A DNA stretch of 64,000 nt from Clostridia bacterium (GTDB lineage Bacteria; Bacillota; Clostridia; Christensenellales; Aristaeellaceae). The position numbers were made by a program, and so were the translations under genes. Positions 42,641 to 50,646 of the stretch are shown here, one piece after another. The DNA lies in assembly GCA_017549335.1 (NCBI GenBank), contig JAFYVB010000030.1, forward strand, positions 1-64,000, read 5' to 3'. The notes beneath the pieces are model-generated. The model did no database searches. It saw nothing but the letters and a program-made list of their open reading frames with translations, and was not told where the DNA came from. Each line of letters starts with the position of its first letter. The stretch's first letter is position 1.

Positions 42641-42670
42641 AGCCAAGCTGCTTTTGCAGCTTGGCTTTAT
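42641..42670. terminator. Bidirectional intrinsic terminator
   Basis: An 11-bp stem AGCCAAGCTGC (42641-42651) with its complement (42656-42666), TTTT loop, between convergent genes. Confidence 0.82.
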
Positions 42671-42678
42671 CTTATGGA

Positions 42679-43974
42679 TTATTTCTTGTAAATTTCCTCG
42701 ATCACGCGGCCGTCGGTATCCTTCATTTCAAGGCCCAGGGCGCGGGCGATGGTGGGGGCTTCGTCCACGAGGCGAGCATTTTCTACCACGACGCCTTCTT
42801 CGATGTCGGGGCCGAAGGCGAAGAAGGTGGGCTGCACGCCCTTGGCGGGGTGATGACCGTGGGTGGCGCGGCCGGTCTTGTAATCGCTTACGTCATAGCT
42901 GCGCACCAGCGGACGGCGCCAGTCGTTGCCGAAGGTGGTGTAGCCGTCGGTCTCCAGTACAAAGCTGAAATCGCCTGCGAGATGCTCTTCTTCCTTGGCT
43001 TCTTCGGCGGTGTACACGCGGGAAATGCCGTATACGCCCTCGTCGCACAGCTTCTGCAGGAAGGCGTGGAGCTCTTTCTTGGTCTTTTCGTCGGTGGGAT
43101 CGGTGAGATAAACGTGGGTGGAAAGGGCGGCGGACTTGCAGAAGGCCTTCATGGAGACGATATCGCCGTTCTCATCGGTGGTGATGAAGCCGTTTTCTGC
43201 CAGCAGCACGTTGATATTCATTACACGCACGATGTTCATCTGACCGTGGTCGGAGATGATGAAGAAATCGGTGTCATCAAGGATGCCGGCGTCCTCGCAG
43301 GCGTTGACGATCTGACCGAACCACACGTCAATTTCATGCAGAGAATGGGTGACGGCGTCGGAGAATACGCCCGAGGAGTGGCGCGCTGCGTCGATGTTGG
43401 CGGGATGCACCATCAGCAGATTGGGCTTGTAGCGGCGGATCATGTCTGCGGCGCAGTGGGTGACGAAGATATCGCAGTAGGGATGCTTGCGGTGACGCTG
43501 CACAGGCAGATTGGGCTTGATGATATGCTCGATCACGTCCTCGCTGGAGCCGGTGGCGCGGAAGCATTCTTCGGTGGTCTCATCGGGGGTCTGGGGCCAG
43601 TATTCGTTCATCAGGTGATCGATGGAGGGATCGTTGCCGGTAACGGGCCAGAAAACGGCGGCGGTGGTGAGCCCGGCTTCGTGGGCATAGTCAAAAATGG
43701 TTTTGGCTTTTACGCTTTCGCGGAAATGAACCCACTTGCTCTTGGTTTCGCCGAGGATGGCCTGTTCGTTGTTGGTGATGCCGTGGCGGTCGGGATAAAC
43801 GCCCGTCATCATGGTGGTGTGGCAGGGATAGGTGATGGAGGGATAAATGGAGCGCACCTTGTTGATGCGTGCGCAGCGATTCCACACGCGCTTGAAATTG
43901 GGAAGGTTTTTGATGGTTTCGATATCTTCAAAAACCATAGCGTCCTGCGAAATAACGATAACGTGCTTGCTCAT
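42679..43974 (-). CDS. Type I phosphodiesterase/nucleotide pyrophosphatase (alkaline phosphatase superfamily)
   Basis: 431 residues. The metal site and nucleophile are visible: VISQDAM near the N terminus, the catalytic Thr region YPSITYPCHTTMMTG, VYPDRHGI, HPANIDAARH, ISDHGQ and ATHGHHP. Members cleave nucleotide or phosphonate diesters. No signal peptide is seen, so the enzyme is likely cytoplasmic. AAAGGAAAG precedes the ATG. The promoter has a palindrome between the -10 and the start codon that may be an operator. Confidence 0.9.
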   Translation of the reverse strand: MSKHVIVISQDAMVFEDIETIKNLPNFKRVWNRCARINKVRSIYPSITYPCHTTMMTGVYPDRHGITNNEQAILGETKSKWVHFRESVKAKTIFDYAHEAGLTTAAVFWPVTGNDPSIDHLMNEYWPQTPDETTEECFRATGSSEDVIEHIIKPNLPVQRHRKHPYCDIFVTHCAADMIRRYKPNLLMVHPANIDAARHSSGVFSDAVTHSLHEIDVWFGQIVNACEDAGILDDTDFFIISDHGQMNIVRVMNINVLLAENGFITTDENGDIVSMKAFCKSAALSTHVYLTDPTDEKTKKELHAFLQKLCDEGVYGISRVYTAEEAKEEEHLAGDFSFVLETDGYTTFGNDWRRPLVRSYDVSDYKTGRATHGHHPAKGVQPTFFAFGPDIEEGVVVENARLVDEAPTIARALGLEMKDTDGRVIEEIYKK

Positions 43975-43999
43975 GGCGACTTTCCTTTCAAAAGTGAAA

Positions 44000-44017
44000 T
44001 TATTGTAACAACAATAA
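44000..44017. promoter_or_regulatory. Palindrome in the phosphodiesterase leader
   Basis: TTATTGT-AACA-ACAATAA, a perfect 7-bp inverted repeat about 10 nt downstream of the -10 of the minus-strand promoter. A candidate repressor site; no partner regulator is known. Confidence 0.4.
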
Positions 44018-44027
44018 AGCCAAGGCT

Positions 44028-44056
44028 ATTATCGCACGATTGCGGTCAGAATGCAA
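44028..44056 (-). promoter_or_regulatory. Promoter of the phosphodiesterase gene
   Basis: Minus-strand -35 TTGCAT (44056-44051), 17-nt spacer, -10 GATAAT (44033-44028). Confidence 0.65.
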
Positions 44057-44093
44057 TAAAAAAACGGATGAGAAGAAAATTTCTCATCCGTTT
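44055..44093 (-). terminator. Intrinsic terminator of the CotH-family gene
   Basis: A 13-bp stem AAACGGATGAGAA (44062-44074) with its complement (44081-44093), and a minus-strand run of seven T. Confidence 0.9.
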
Positions 44094-44098
44094 CAGCT

Positions 44099-46096
44099 TT
44101 ACTTGGGAGGGTTTTTGCCGTTATAGATTTCAAGCAGTTCCAGCACTTCGCCAAAGTATGCCGCTTTATCGGTTTTGTTAACCTTGAGGTTGGTGCAGAT
44201 GTAATTGATCACCTTCTTGGGACGGATACGCGCATAATACATGGAGGCGTTGACGTTGGTTTCCCAATCCTTGAGGTTGATGTGGTTAAACTTTTTGACG
44301 TGGCGCTGAAGGATGGGCTCGAGGGCGTCGTGCCATTTGAGGTAGATCGGCTGAACGTCCTTGTAGTAGAGGAAGTTGCTTTCGATGATTTCAGCCACGC
44401 GGCGCATGAACATATCCTTATATTCCGGCACCTGCAAAAGCGCTGTGAGCGCCCAATGCGGGAATTTGGAGGCGCTGGCGGTTTTGCTGCTGCGAAGGAA
44501 GGTGCTGACGGGGGCTTCGTCATCGTTCATGCAGCCGGCTTCCACGTCGTGGAGCATGAACTTCCACTTTTCGCCGGGGAAACGGTAATAGCGTACGTTG
44601 CCCGAATCGTAATTGCCGATGACGGAGGAGAAGATCACGTAATTGAACATGCTGTCCACGTCCAGCCGATCAAGTACATACTGCAGCTTTTCCGGGTCGT
44701 TCAGGTTGTTCTTTTTGCAGTAGTTCATCAGCTCCACCCAATCGTCATTGCTGCCGCGGATGATGCTGGTCTCATTCATGCCTGTGCCTTCGATGATATC
44801 GCAGCCGGCGATCACTTTTTTATCGGTGATGCCTTCCCACTGGGCCAGAGAATCCTTGTTGGCTTTTTCACGCAGATTGTAATGCCCGTAATATTCGCCG
44901 TTGAGATACATAACCACGGGTCTGCCGGCCTGATAGTAAAGGCCCAGACCTTCGCTCACTTCCATCAGCACGCAGTCACGCAGGCGGCAGGAGCGGTAAT
45001 CCGAGTTGGTCATGCGCAGCTGCAGAGCGGAATAAGAGGTGTATTCGCGGTTGTCAAAGAAGTTGAAGTCAAAGGTATCGCTGCCGAAGGCGGAGCGGGC
45101 GTAGATGGAGAAGGATTTCTGCCTGAGCGAGCGGGAGGAATGGCCTGCGATTTTGCCGGTGCACATCTGCACGATCTGCCGGACGCCGTCCTGATCGAAA
45201 TACTCGATCTGGAAGGGGTATTCCCAATCCTTGTTGTAGTTGGCGGTCTTGCCCGAGCCCTTGACCATCATACCGGACTTGTTGCTGTAAAGCAGCGCGT
45301 CGTCGGTATAGAAGGAAATGACGGCAGCGGGTGCTTCCTCATTGATAAAGAAGGTGCTGCCTGCGGTGGGAGAGCCCACAAGGTTGCTTGCAAACGTGCG
45401 GGCGCGCACCACGGTGGTCTTGCTCACTTTAAAGGGGCCGGTATAGAGCTTGGATTCGCGGGAGGGGGTATTGCAATCGGTGGTGTAGCGGATCTCAACG
45501 CCTTCGGGAGCGGAGATCGTTACGGTGACGGAATCTTTGTAGAAACCGGCAGCGGTTTCGATCACGGGGATGGGCGCCTGACCGGTATAGCCCTGGGAAT
45601 CGTTCTTCTTGCCGGGGGTGGCGGTTTCAAGGAAGCGGTAATTCCCTTTTCCGTCCAGACCGTAGGAAACATTGCCGTACTGGGTGCCGAATTTGAGGGA
45701 GACCGTTTCTCCCTTGGGGTTGGTCAGGTACAGCTCTTCGCCGTCGGCAGAAAGCTTAAAGGGGGTGTACAGGGTATCTTTTTTGGGATCCTGCACGTTA
45801 TCGCCGGCGCAGTAGACGATGAGATAGCCGCCCTTTGCGATCTTTGCGGTATCGGGGAACGCCCACTTTTTCAGCTGGTAGGGGTCGTTGCTCAGGTGCC
45901 AGCCTTTCAGGGATACCTGCGCGGAAGCAGGATTGTAAATCTCCACCCAGTCGTAGGATTGACCGTCGGTGAAGGTGGCGTTGGAGGCCATCACTTCATT
46001 GATAACAAGGCCGTTTTCAGCCTGAGCGCAGGCAAAAAGAAGCACGCTCAGCAGCAGAATGCACATGGCCGTAAATAAGAAACGCTTGCGATCCAA
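44099..46096 (-). CDS. Secreted CotH-kinase family protein with lamin-tail domain
   Basis: 665 residues from a TTG at 46096. An ATG at 46135 is in frame, but it lies within the promoter -10 box, so cannot be the start; GAGGG sits 6 nt before the TTG. Residues 2-27 form a signal peptide. A lamin-tail domain follows (about 27-130, VINEVMASN...YDWVEIYNP), then a chitobiase/FN3-like domain (about 165-240, IRYTTDCNTPS), then the CotH kinase domain (about 270-600; KSFSIYARS, LREKANKDSL, MLHDVEAGC). CotH proteins phosphorylate spore-coat or secreted proteins; the target here is unknown. Confidence 0.9.
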   Translation of the reverse strand: MDRKRFLFTAMCILLLSVLLFACAQAENGLVINEVMASNATFTDGQSYDWVEIYNPASAQVSLKGWHLSNDPYQLKKWAFPDTAKIAKGGYLIVYCAGDNVQDPKKDTLYTPFKLSADGEELYLTNPKGETVSLKFGTQYGNVSYGLDGKGNYRFLETATPGKKNDSQGYTGQAPIPVIETAAGFYKDSVTVTISAPEGVEIRYTTDCNTPSRESKLYTGPFKVSKTTVVRARTFASNLVGSPTAGSTFFINEEAPAAVISFYTDDALLYSNKSGMMVKGSGKTANYNKDWEYPFQIEYFDQDGVRQIVQMCTGKIAGHSSRSLRQKSFSIYARSAFGSDTFDFNFFDNREYTSYSALQLRMTNSDYRSCRLRDCVLMEVSEGLGLYYQAGRPVVMYLNGEYYGHYNLREKANKDSLAQWEGITDKKVIAGCDIIEGTGMNETSIIRGSNDDWVELMNYCKKNNLNDPEKLQYVLDRLDVDSMFNYVIFSSVIGNYDSGNVRYYRFPGEKWKFMLHDVEAGCMNDDEAPVSTFLRSSKTASASKFPHWALTALLQVPEYKDMFMRRVAEIIESNFLYYKDVQPIYLKWHDALEPILQRHVKKFNHINLKDWETNVNASMYYARIRPKKVINYICTNLKVNKTDKAAYFGEVLELLEIYNGKNPPK

Positions 46097-46133
46097 GGCG
46101 AATCCCTCTTTTCTTTCGGTAAAGGTCAGTTTC

Positions 46134-46161
46134 ATTATAACATGAGGAGCATGAATGTCAA
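46134..46161 (-). promoter_or_regulatory. Consensus promoter of the CotH-family gene
   Basis: Minus-strand -35 TTGACA (46161-46156), 16-nt spacer, -10 TATAAT (46139-46134). The -10 overlaps the upstream in-frame ATG, which rules that ATG out as a start. Confidence 0.88.
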
Positions 46162-46189
46162 CGGACGGGGAAAAGCTGTTACAAATTGT

Positions 46190-48115
46190 TCACGCATGCA
46201 GCTGCATTTCAAGGTTTTCCCATTCTTCGTACAGGCTGTCGATCTTCTCCTGAAGCGCGGCTTTTTCGTTTTCGATCTCGCCCAGTTTTACATAATCACT
46301 GGCAAATTCCTCTGCCTGTGCTTCAAGATCGGCAACTTGCTGCTCCAGCTTCTGAATATCGCGCTCCAGCACGTTCATGCGGCGCTCCAGCTTGGCGTCG
46401 CGCTTGCCGGGGCGATCCTGGCTTTTTTGTGCCTTGAGAGCCTTTTCGGCTTCGCGCTCGGCAGCTCTCTTTTGTGCATTGACGGCAGCTTCGGCTTCCA
46501 TTTCGCGTTCGCGGATGAAGCGATATTTCTCATAGCCGCAGTCAAAATCACGCAATGCGCCGTCGTTGAGTTCCCAGATGCGGGTGGCAAAGCGCTTGAC
46601 GAAATAGCGGTCATGGGAAACGATCAGAAGCGTGCCTTCAAATTGCTCCACCGCCGATTCGATCCATTCGCGGGAATCCAGATCCAAATGGTTGGTGGGC
46701 TCGTCCAGAATCAGCATATTGACGGCGCTGTTCATCAGCATACAAAGCTTCAGCCTTGCTCTTTCACCGCCCGAAAGCTGGGAAACACGCTTGAACTGAT
46801 CTTCGCCGCGGAAGCGATATGCGCCCAGACGGTTGCGCGCCTGCTGAGGCTCAAGGCCAAGATCATACAAAAGCGTATCATAGAGCGTGCGCTCGGGATG
46901 CTCAAACTCGATCTGCTGAGGCAGGTAAGCGGCTTTGACAGAGGGACCGAACTGCACGATGCCATCATCTGCTTCGATTTCACCCAGCACTGCTTTCAGC
47001 AGCGTCGTTTTGCCCGTGCCGTTATTACCCACCAGCGCCACGCGCTCACCGCCGCCGCGGATGGTGGCGGTGGCTTCGCTGAACAGCGTACGGCTGCCGT
47101 AGGATTTTTTCAGATTCTTGATCCGCAGCGCATAGTCGGCGCGGAAGGGGACGGTGGAAAAGCCCAGATCCATCCGCTCTTCGCGGGTGGGCTTTTCGGT
47201 TTTCTGCAGCCATTCGATGCGGCGGCGCATGGAGATGACCCGCTTGTAGGTCTTGTCCATGCCGCTGTATGCCCAGGTTGCAAGCTGCTCGGCAGCCTTT
47301 TCAAGCTGGGCGATCTTGGCCTGCTCCTTTTCATACTGCTTCATCTGCAGCTTGTAGCGGGCTTCTTTTTCTTTCACGTAGAAGCTGTAATTGCCGCTGT
47401 AAAAATCAACGGTGCCGTGATCAAGCTCGATGATGCGGGTGACCGTGCGGTCAAGGAAATAGCGGTCATGGGATACGGTGAGCACCGTGCCCTTGTAATG
47501 ATCGATGTAGTCTTCCAGCCACTCGATGGACTGCATATCCAGATGGTTGGTAGGTTCGTCCAGCAGCAGAATATCGCTTTCCCGCAGGATCATCACAGCC
47601 AGACGGATGCGTGTCTGCTCGCCGCCGGAGAGCGAAGAAAAGGGCTGTGAGCGCATGGCGTGGGGGATGTGCAAACCGTTTGCCACCTTGCCAAGACGCA
47701 TTTCGCAATCGTAACCGCCCAGCATTTCAAACTGGATGCGCAGATGATCGTACCGGCGCAAAAGAGAATCGCTGTGCTCGCCGCGATCCATTTTCTGCTG
47801 GATCTCTTCCATTTCGGCGCTGATGATGCGGATGTCTTCAAAAGCCATGCGCAGCACGTCTTCCACCAGAGCGCCCTCGGGAACCTGCGCCAGCTGCGAA
47901 ATATAGCCGATGCGTCTGCCCTGAGGAATGATCACAGAGCCCTTGTCGGCGGAAAGCTCACCTGTCATAATGCGCAGCAGCGTCGTTTTTCCCGCGCCGT
48001 TGCCGCCAAGCAGGCCCACGCGCTCGCCGGCGTCTACCTGAAAGGAAACGTCGTCGAGAATGATGCGGTCCTGCTCAAAGGATTTTTCAATTCCGGATAC
48101 AATGATCTCGGCCAT
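46190..48115 (-). CDS. ABC-F family ATPase
   Basis: 641 residues from the ATG at 48115 (MAEIIVSGIEKSF). Two ATP-binding cassettes, each with a Walker A (GGNGAGKTT, GNNGTGKTT), signature (LSGGEQTRIRLA, LSGGERARLKLC) and Walker B (DEPTNHLD), joined by a charged linker of about 80 residues and followed by a C-terminal coiled coil. No membrane domain, so this is a soluble ABC-F protein that acts on the ribosome (translation factor or antibiotic protection). The subfamily is not resolved. The upstream region is divergent with the M55 peptidase. Confidence 0.93.
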   Translation of the reverse strand: MAEIIVSGIEKSFEQDRIILDDVSFQVDAGERVGLLGGNGAGKTTLLRIMTGELSADKGSVIIPQGRRIGYISQLAQVPEGALVEDVLRMAFEDIRIISAEMEEIQQKMDRGEHSDSLLRRYDHLRIQFEMLGGYDCEMRLGKVANGLHIPHAMRSQPFSSLSGGEQTRIRLAVMILRESDILLLDEPTNHLDMQSIEWLEDYIDHYKGTVLTVSHDRYFLDRTVTRIIELDHGTVDFYSGNYSFYVKEKEARYKLQMKQYEKEQAKIAQLEKAAEQLATWAYSGMDKTYKRVISMRRRIEWLQKTEKPTREERMDLGFSTVPFRADYALRIKNLKKSYGSRTLFSEATATIRGGGERVALVGNNGTGKTTLLKAVLGEIEADDGIVQFGPSVKAAYLPQQIEFEHPERTLYDTLLYDLGLEPQQARNRLGAYRFRGEDQFKRVSQLSGGERARLKLCMLMNSAVNMLILDEPTNHLDLDSREWIESAVEQFEGTLLIVSHDRYFVKRFATRIWELNDGALRDFDCGYEKYRFIREREMEAEAAVNAQKRAAEREAEKALKAQKSQDRPGKRDAKLERRMNVLERDIQKLEQQVADLEAQAEEFASDYVKLGEIENEKAALQEKIDSLYEEWENLEMQLHA

Positions 48116-48145
48116 ACAGTCCTCGCTTGAGATAGTAATCATCCT

Positions 48146-48174
48146 ATTATATCATGCTTCTGCGCTTGTAGCAA
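48146..48174 (-). promoter_or_regulatory. Promoter of the ABC-F gene
   Basis: Minus-strand -35 TTGCTA (48174-48169), 17-nt spacer, -10 TATAAT (48151-48146) with extended TGA. Its -35 overlaps that of the divergent promoter. Confidence 0.8.
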
Positions 48175-48195
48175 ATGCCTTGTGTGTGATATAAT
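48166..48195 (+). promoter_or_regulatory. Promoter of the M55 peptidase gene
   Basis: -35 TTGTAG (48166-48171), 18-nt spacer, -10 TATAAT (48190-48195) with extended TGA. Confidence 0.7.
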
Positions 48196-48234
48196 AAATA
48201 AAATGATATCAAGCGCTTGAAAGGGGCGAGAAAT

Positions 48235-49041
48235 ATGAAACTGTTTATTTCAGCCGATATCGAAGGCACCACGGGCATTGCCCATTGGAATGAAACGGAA
48301 AAGAACCATCCCGACTGGAAGTATTTTTCCGATCAGATGACCAAGGAAGTAAAGGCGGCCTGCGAGGGAGCCATGGCTGCGGGCTGTGAGGATATTTTGA
48401 TCAAGGACGCTCACGATTCCGCCCGCAATATCGATCCCCGTCAGCTGCCTGAATGCGTAAAGCTGCTGCGCGGCTGGACGGGCGCTCCCGAATCCATGGT
48501 GGCGGGGATCGATCAAGGCTTTGACGGCGTGGTATTTACCGGCTATCATTCCGCTGCCGGCTGGAATACCAACCCGCTTTCCCATACCATGAATACCAAA
48601 AACTGCTTTGTGACCATCAACGGCGAAAAGGCATCGGAGCTTTTGATCAATTCCCTGACGGCGGCTTATTACGGCGTCCCTGTGCTGTGCGTGACGGGCG
48701 ATAAGGGCCTGTGCGACTGGATGAAAAAGATCAATCCCCATGTGGAAACCGTGCCCGTCAACGAGGGCTGGGGCAACGGCGTCATCTCCATCCATCCCGA
48801 TCTGGCGATTCGCCGCATTCGTGAAGCCGTGCAGCGGGCTTGTGAAAAGAAGGACAAGAGCGACTGCCTTTTCCCGCTGCCCGGGCATTTTACTGTGGAG
48901 ATCTGCTACAAGCAGCATCAGAAGGCCAACGCTTCTTCGTATTATCCCGGCGTAACGCAGGTGAATGAAACCACCGTTCGCTTTGAGAGCGACGATTACG
49001 CCGAAGTTCTGCGGTATTTCAAGTTTATTCTCAGTGATTGA
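48235..49041 (+). CDS. M55 family D-aminopeptidase (DppA-like)
   Basis: 268 residues from the ATG at 48235 after AAAGGGGCG; a TTG 18 nt upstream is unlikely. The zinc-site motifs of the DppA decamer family are present: SADIEGTTG at the N terminus, KDAHDSARN and TGYHSAAG. These enzymes remove D-amino acids from peptides, for example during peptidoglycan recycling, in the cytoplasm. It is monocistronic, with its own promoter and a strong terminator. Confidence 0.92.
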   Translation: MKLFISADIEGTTGIAHWNETEKNHPDWKYFSDQMTKEVKAACEGAMAAGCEDILIKDAHDSARNIDPRQLPECVKLLRGWTGAPESMVAGIDQGFDGVVFTGYHSAAGWNTNPLSHTMNTKNCFVTINGEKASELLINSLTAAYYGVPVLCVTGDKGLCDWMKKINPHVETVPVNEGWGNGVISIHPDLAIRRIREAVQRACEKKDKSDCLFPLPGHFTVEICYKQHQKANASSYYPGVTQVNETTVRFESDDYAEVLRYFKFILSD

Positions 49042-49051
49042 CAATAAAAAC

Positions 49052-49086
49052 AAACGCAGCCAAGAAATTGGCTGCGTTTATTTTTT
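49052..49086 (+). terminator. Intrinsic terminator
   Basis: A 12-bp stem AAACGCAGCCAA (49052-49063) with its complement (49068-49079), GAAA loop and a T tail. The convergent DUF378 gene ends just beyond it. Confidence 0.9.
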
Positions 49087-49092
49087 GCGGGA

Positions 49093-49299
49093 TCATTCCT
49101 TGGCATATTCGCGCTCGCGGAAGAGGAGCGATATGCACCACAGACCGGCTGCGCCCACCAACGTATAGATGATGCGGCTGAGCATGGCGGTCTGCCCGCC
49201 GAAGATACTGGCGACCAGATCGAAGTTGAAGATACCGACCAGTCCCCAGTTGACGGCGCCGATGATCACCAAGAGCAAAGCAATTTTATCCATGATCAT
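49093..49299 (-). CDS. DUF378 membrane protein
   Basis: 68 residues from the ATG at 49299, with GGAGGTG upstream. Two membrane segments with the family pattern IGAVNWGLVGIFNFDLV and SRIIYTLVGAAGLW. DUF378 proteins are small inner-membrane proteins of unknown role. It lies just after the aminotransferase gene on the same strand and may be cotranscribed; a weak CATAAT -10 lies in the gap. Confidence 0.9.
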   Translation of the reverse strand: MIMDKIALLLVIIGAVNWGLVGIFNFDLVASIFGGQTAMLSRIIYTLVGAAGLWCISLLFREREYAKE

Positions 49300-49357
49300 A
49301 AAAACACCTCCTGTTTTCAAAGGCTATTATGGCGTGGAAGTGTTTTTTATATACGCA

Positions 49358-50551
49358 TTATTTGAGAAAACGGATAAATCTTCCGATGCGCCGCACGGCT
49401 TTGCAAATGGTTTCATCCGCTGCGGCATAGCTGATGCGGACAAAGCCCTCCAAGCCGAAAGCACAGCCCGGCGTCAGGGCAACATGGGAATGATTGAGCA
49501 GCGCTTCGCAGAACGAAACGTCGCTGTCGATGGACGTATCGCCCAGACGTTTCCCGAAAAACGGCCTGATATCAAGCAATACGTAAAAAGCGCCCTGCGG
49601 AATACAGGCAGGCTGCAGGTTTTCCCGGGATAAGCATTTGATCAAAAGCGACCGCCGATTAAGAAAGGCTTCGCGCATTTTTTCCACACATTCCTGCGAC
49701 CCGTCAAGGGCGGCAAGAGCGGCGTGCTGGGAAATGCTGCAGGCGTTGCCGGCGGTATGGCTTTGAATGGCGGACATGGCGGAAATGACGCTGCGGCTGC
49801 CGGCCGCGTAACCGATGCGCCAGCCTGTCATGGCGTAGGTCTTGCTTACGCCCGAAATAACAATGGTGCGGCTGCGGGCGTCCTCGCTCAAAGAAGCGGG
49901 GGACAGGTGGGCCGTTCCGTCATAAAGGAAGCTTTCGTATATTTCGTCGCTGATGACGAACAAATCATGCTTTCGGGCAAGCTCCATGACGTTTTCCAAA
50001 AGCTTTTTGTGCCATACGATGCCGGTGGGATTGCAAGGAGTATTGACAATGATGGCTTTTGTGCGCGGCGTGATGGCTTGGGCGAGGGCTTCTGCCTGCG
50101 GGAGAAAATCATCATCTGCAGGCACGATGACGGGAACGCCGTCTGCGATGCGGATCATTTCGGGATAGCTTACCCAGTAAGGTGAGGGCACAATGACTTC
50201 GTCCTGAGAATCGAGAACGGCTTTGAGCGCGGCGAGAAGAACCTGTTTTGCGCCGGAGCCCACAAGGATTTCCTCGGGCGCGTAATGCAGGCCTTTTTCT
50301 TTTTCCATGTAAGCGCACACGGCGCGGCGCAGAGAGAGAATGCCGCTGACCTCGGTGTAGCGTGTCTGTCCCGTTTGGATGGCGCGGATGGCGGCCTGGC
50401 AGACGTGCTTTGGCGTGTCAAAGTCCGGTTCACCGGCGCCAAGCGAGAGAACAGCAACGCCCTCGGCGCGCAGACGGTTAACGGCAGCATTTATTTTAAG
50501 CGTAGCGGACGGCTTTATTTCCAGCGCCGCTTTGGATAAAGACAGCGACAT
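49358..50551 (-). CDS. PLP-dependent aminotransferase (aspartate aminotransferase subgroup Ib)
   Basis: 397 residues from the ATG at 50551. The PLP lysine lies in SGVSKTYAMTGWRIGYAAG; SLGAGEPDFDTP, NTPCNPTG and ISDEIYE are typical of fold-type I subgroup gamma/Ib enzymes that transaminate aspartate or aromatic amino acids. Its ribosome site AAAGGAG is buried in a long stem that begins just after the dnaA stop, so translation may be regulated. It is the first gene after dnaA, where dnaN is normally found. Confidence 0.93.
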   Translation of the reverse strand: MSLSLSKAALEIKPSATLKINAAVNRLRAEGVAVLSLGAGEPDFDTPKHVCQAAIRAIQTGQTRYTEVSGILSLRRAVCAYMEKEKGLHYAPEEILVGSGAKQVLLAALKAVLDSQDEVIVPSPYWVSYPEMIRIADGVPVIVPADDDFLPQAEALAQAITPRTKAIIVNTPCNPTGIVWHKKLLENVMELARKHDLFVISDEIYESFLYDGTAHLSPASLSEDARSRTIVISGVSKTYAMTGWRIGYAAGSRSVISAMSAIQSHTAGNACSISQHAALAALDGSQECVEKMREAFLNRRSLLIKCLSRENLQPACIPQGAFYVLLDIRPFFGKRLGDTSIDSDVSFCEALLNHSHVALTPGCAFGLEGFVRISYAAADETICKAVRRIGRFIRFLK

Positions 50552-50556
50552 ATAAG

Positions 50557-50627
50557 ACGCTCCTTTCGAACGCGGAATTGATCGTGCATGATGCATTATC
50601 AATGTATGCTGCGTCCGAAAGGAGCGT
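50557..50627 (-). promoter_or_regulatory. Long RNA hairpin sequestering the aminotransferase ribosome site
   Basis: In the minus-strand transcript the 12-nt arms ACGCTCCTTTCG (50627-50616) and CGAAAGGAGCGT (50568-50557) pair perfectly, extended by one G-U and four more pairs (17 bp). An inner ATTGAT/ATCAAT stem lies in the loop. The 3' arm contains AAAGGAG, 6 nt before the ATG at 50551. No T-tract follows, so this is not a normal terminator. Confidence 0.75.
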
Positions 50628-50646
50628 GAGGTATGAAGGTCAGACC

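Noticed and set aside
44282-47650. Long plus-strand frames opposite the CotH-family and ABC-F genes
   Set aside because: Both minus-strand genes have complete domains, starts and promoters; the opposite frames are low-complexity mirrors.
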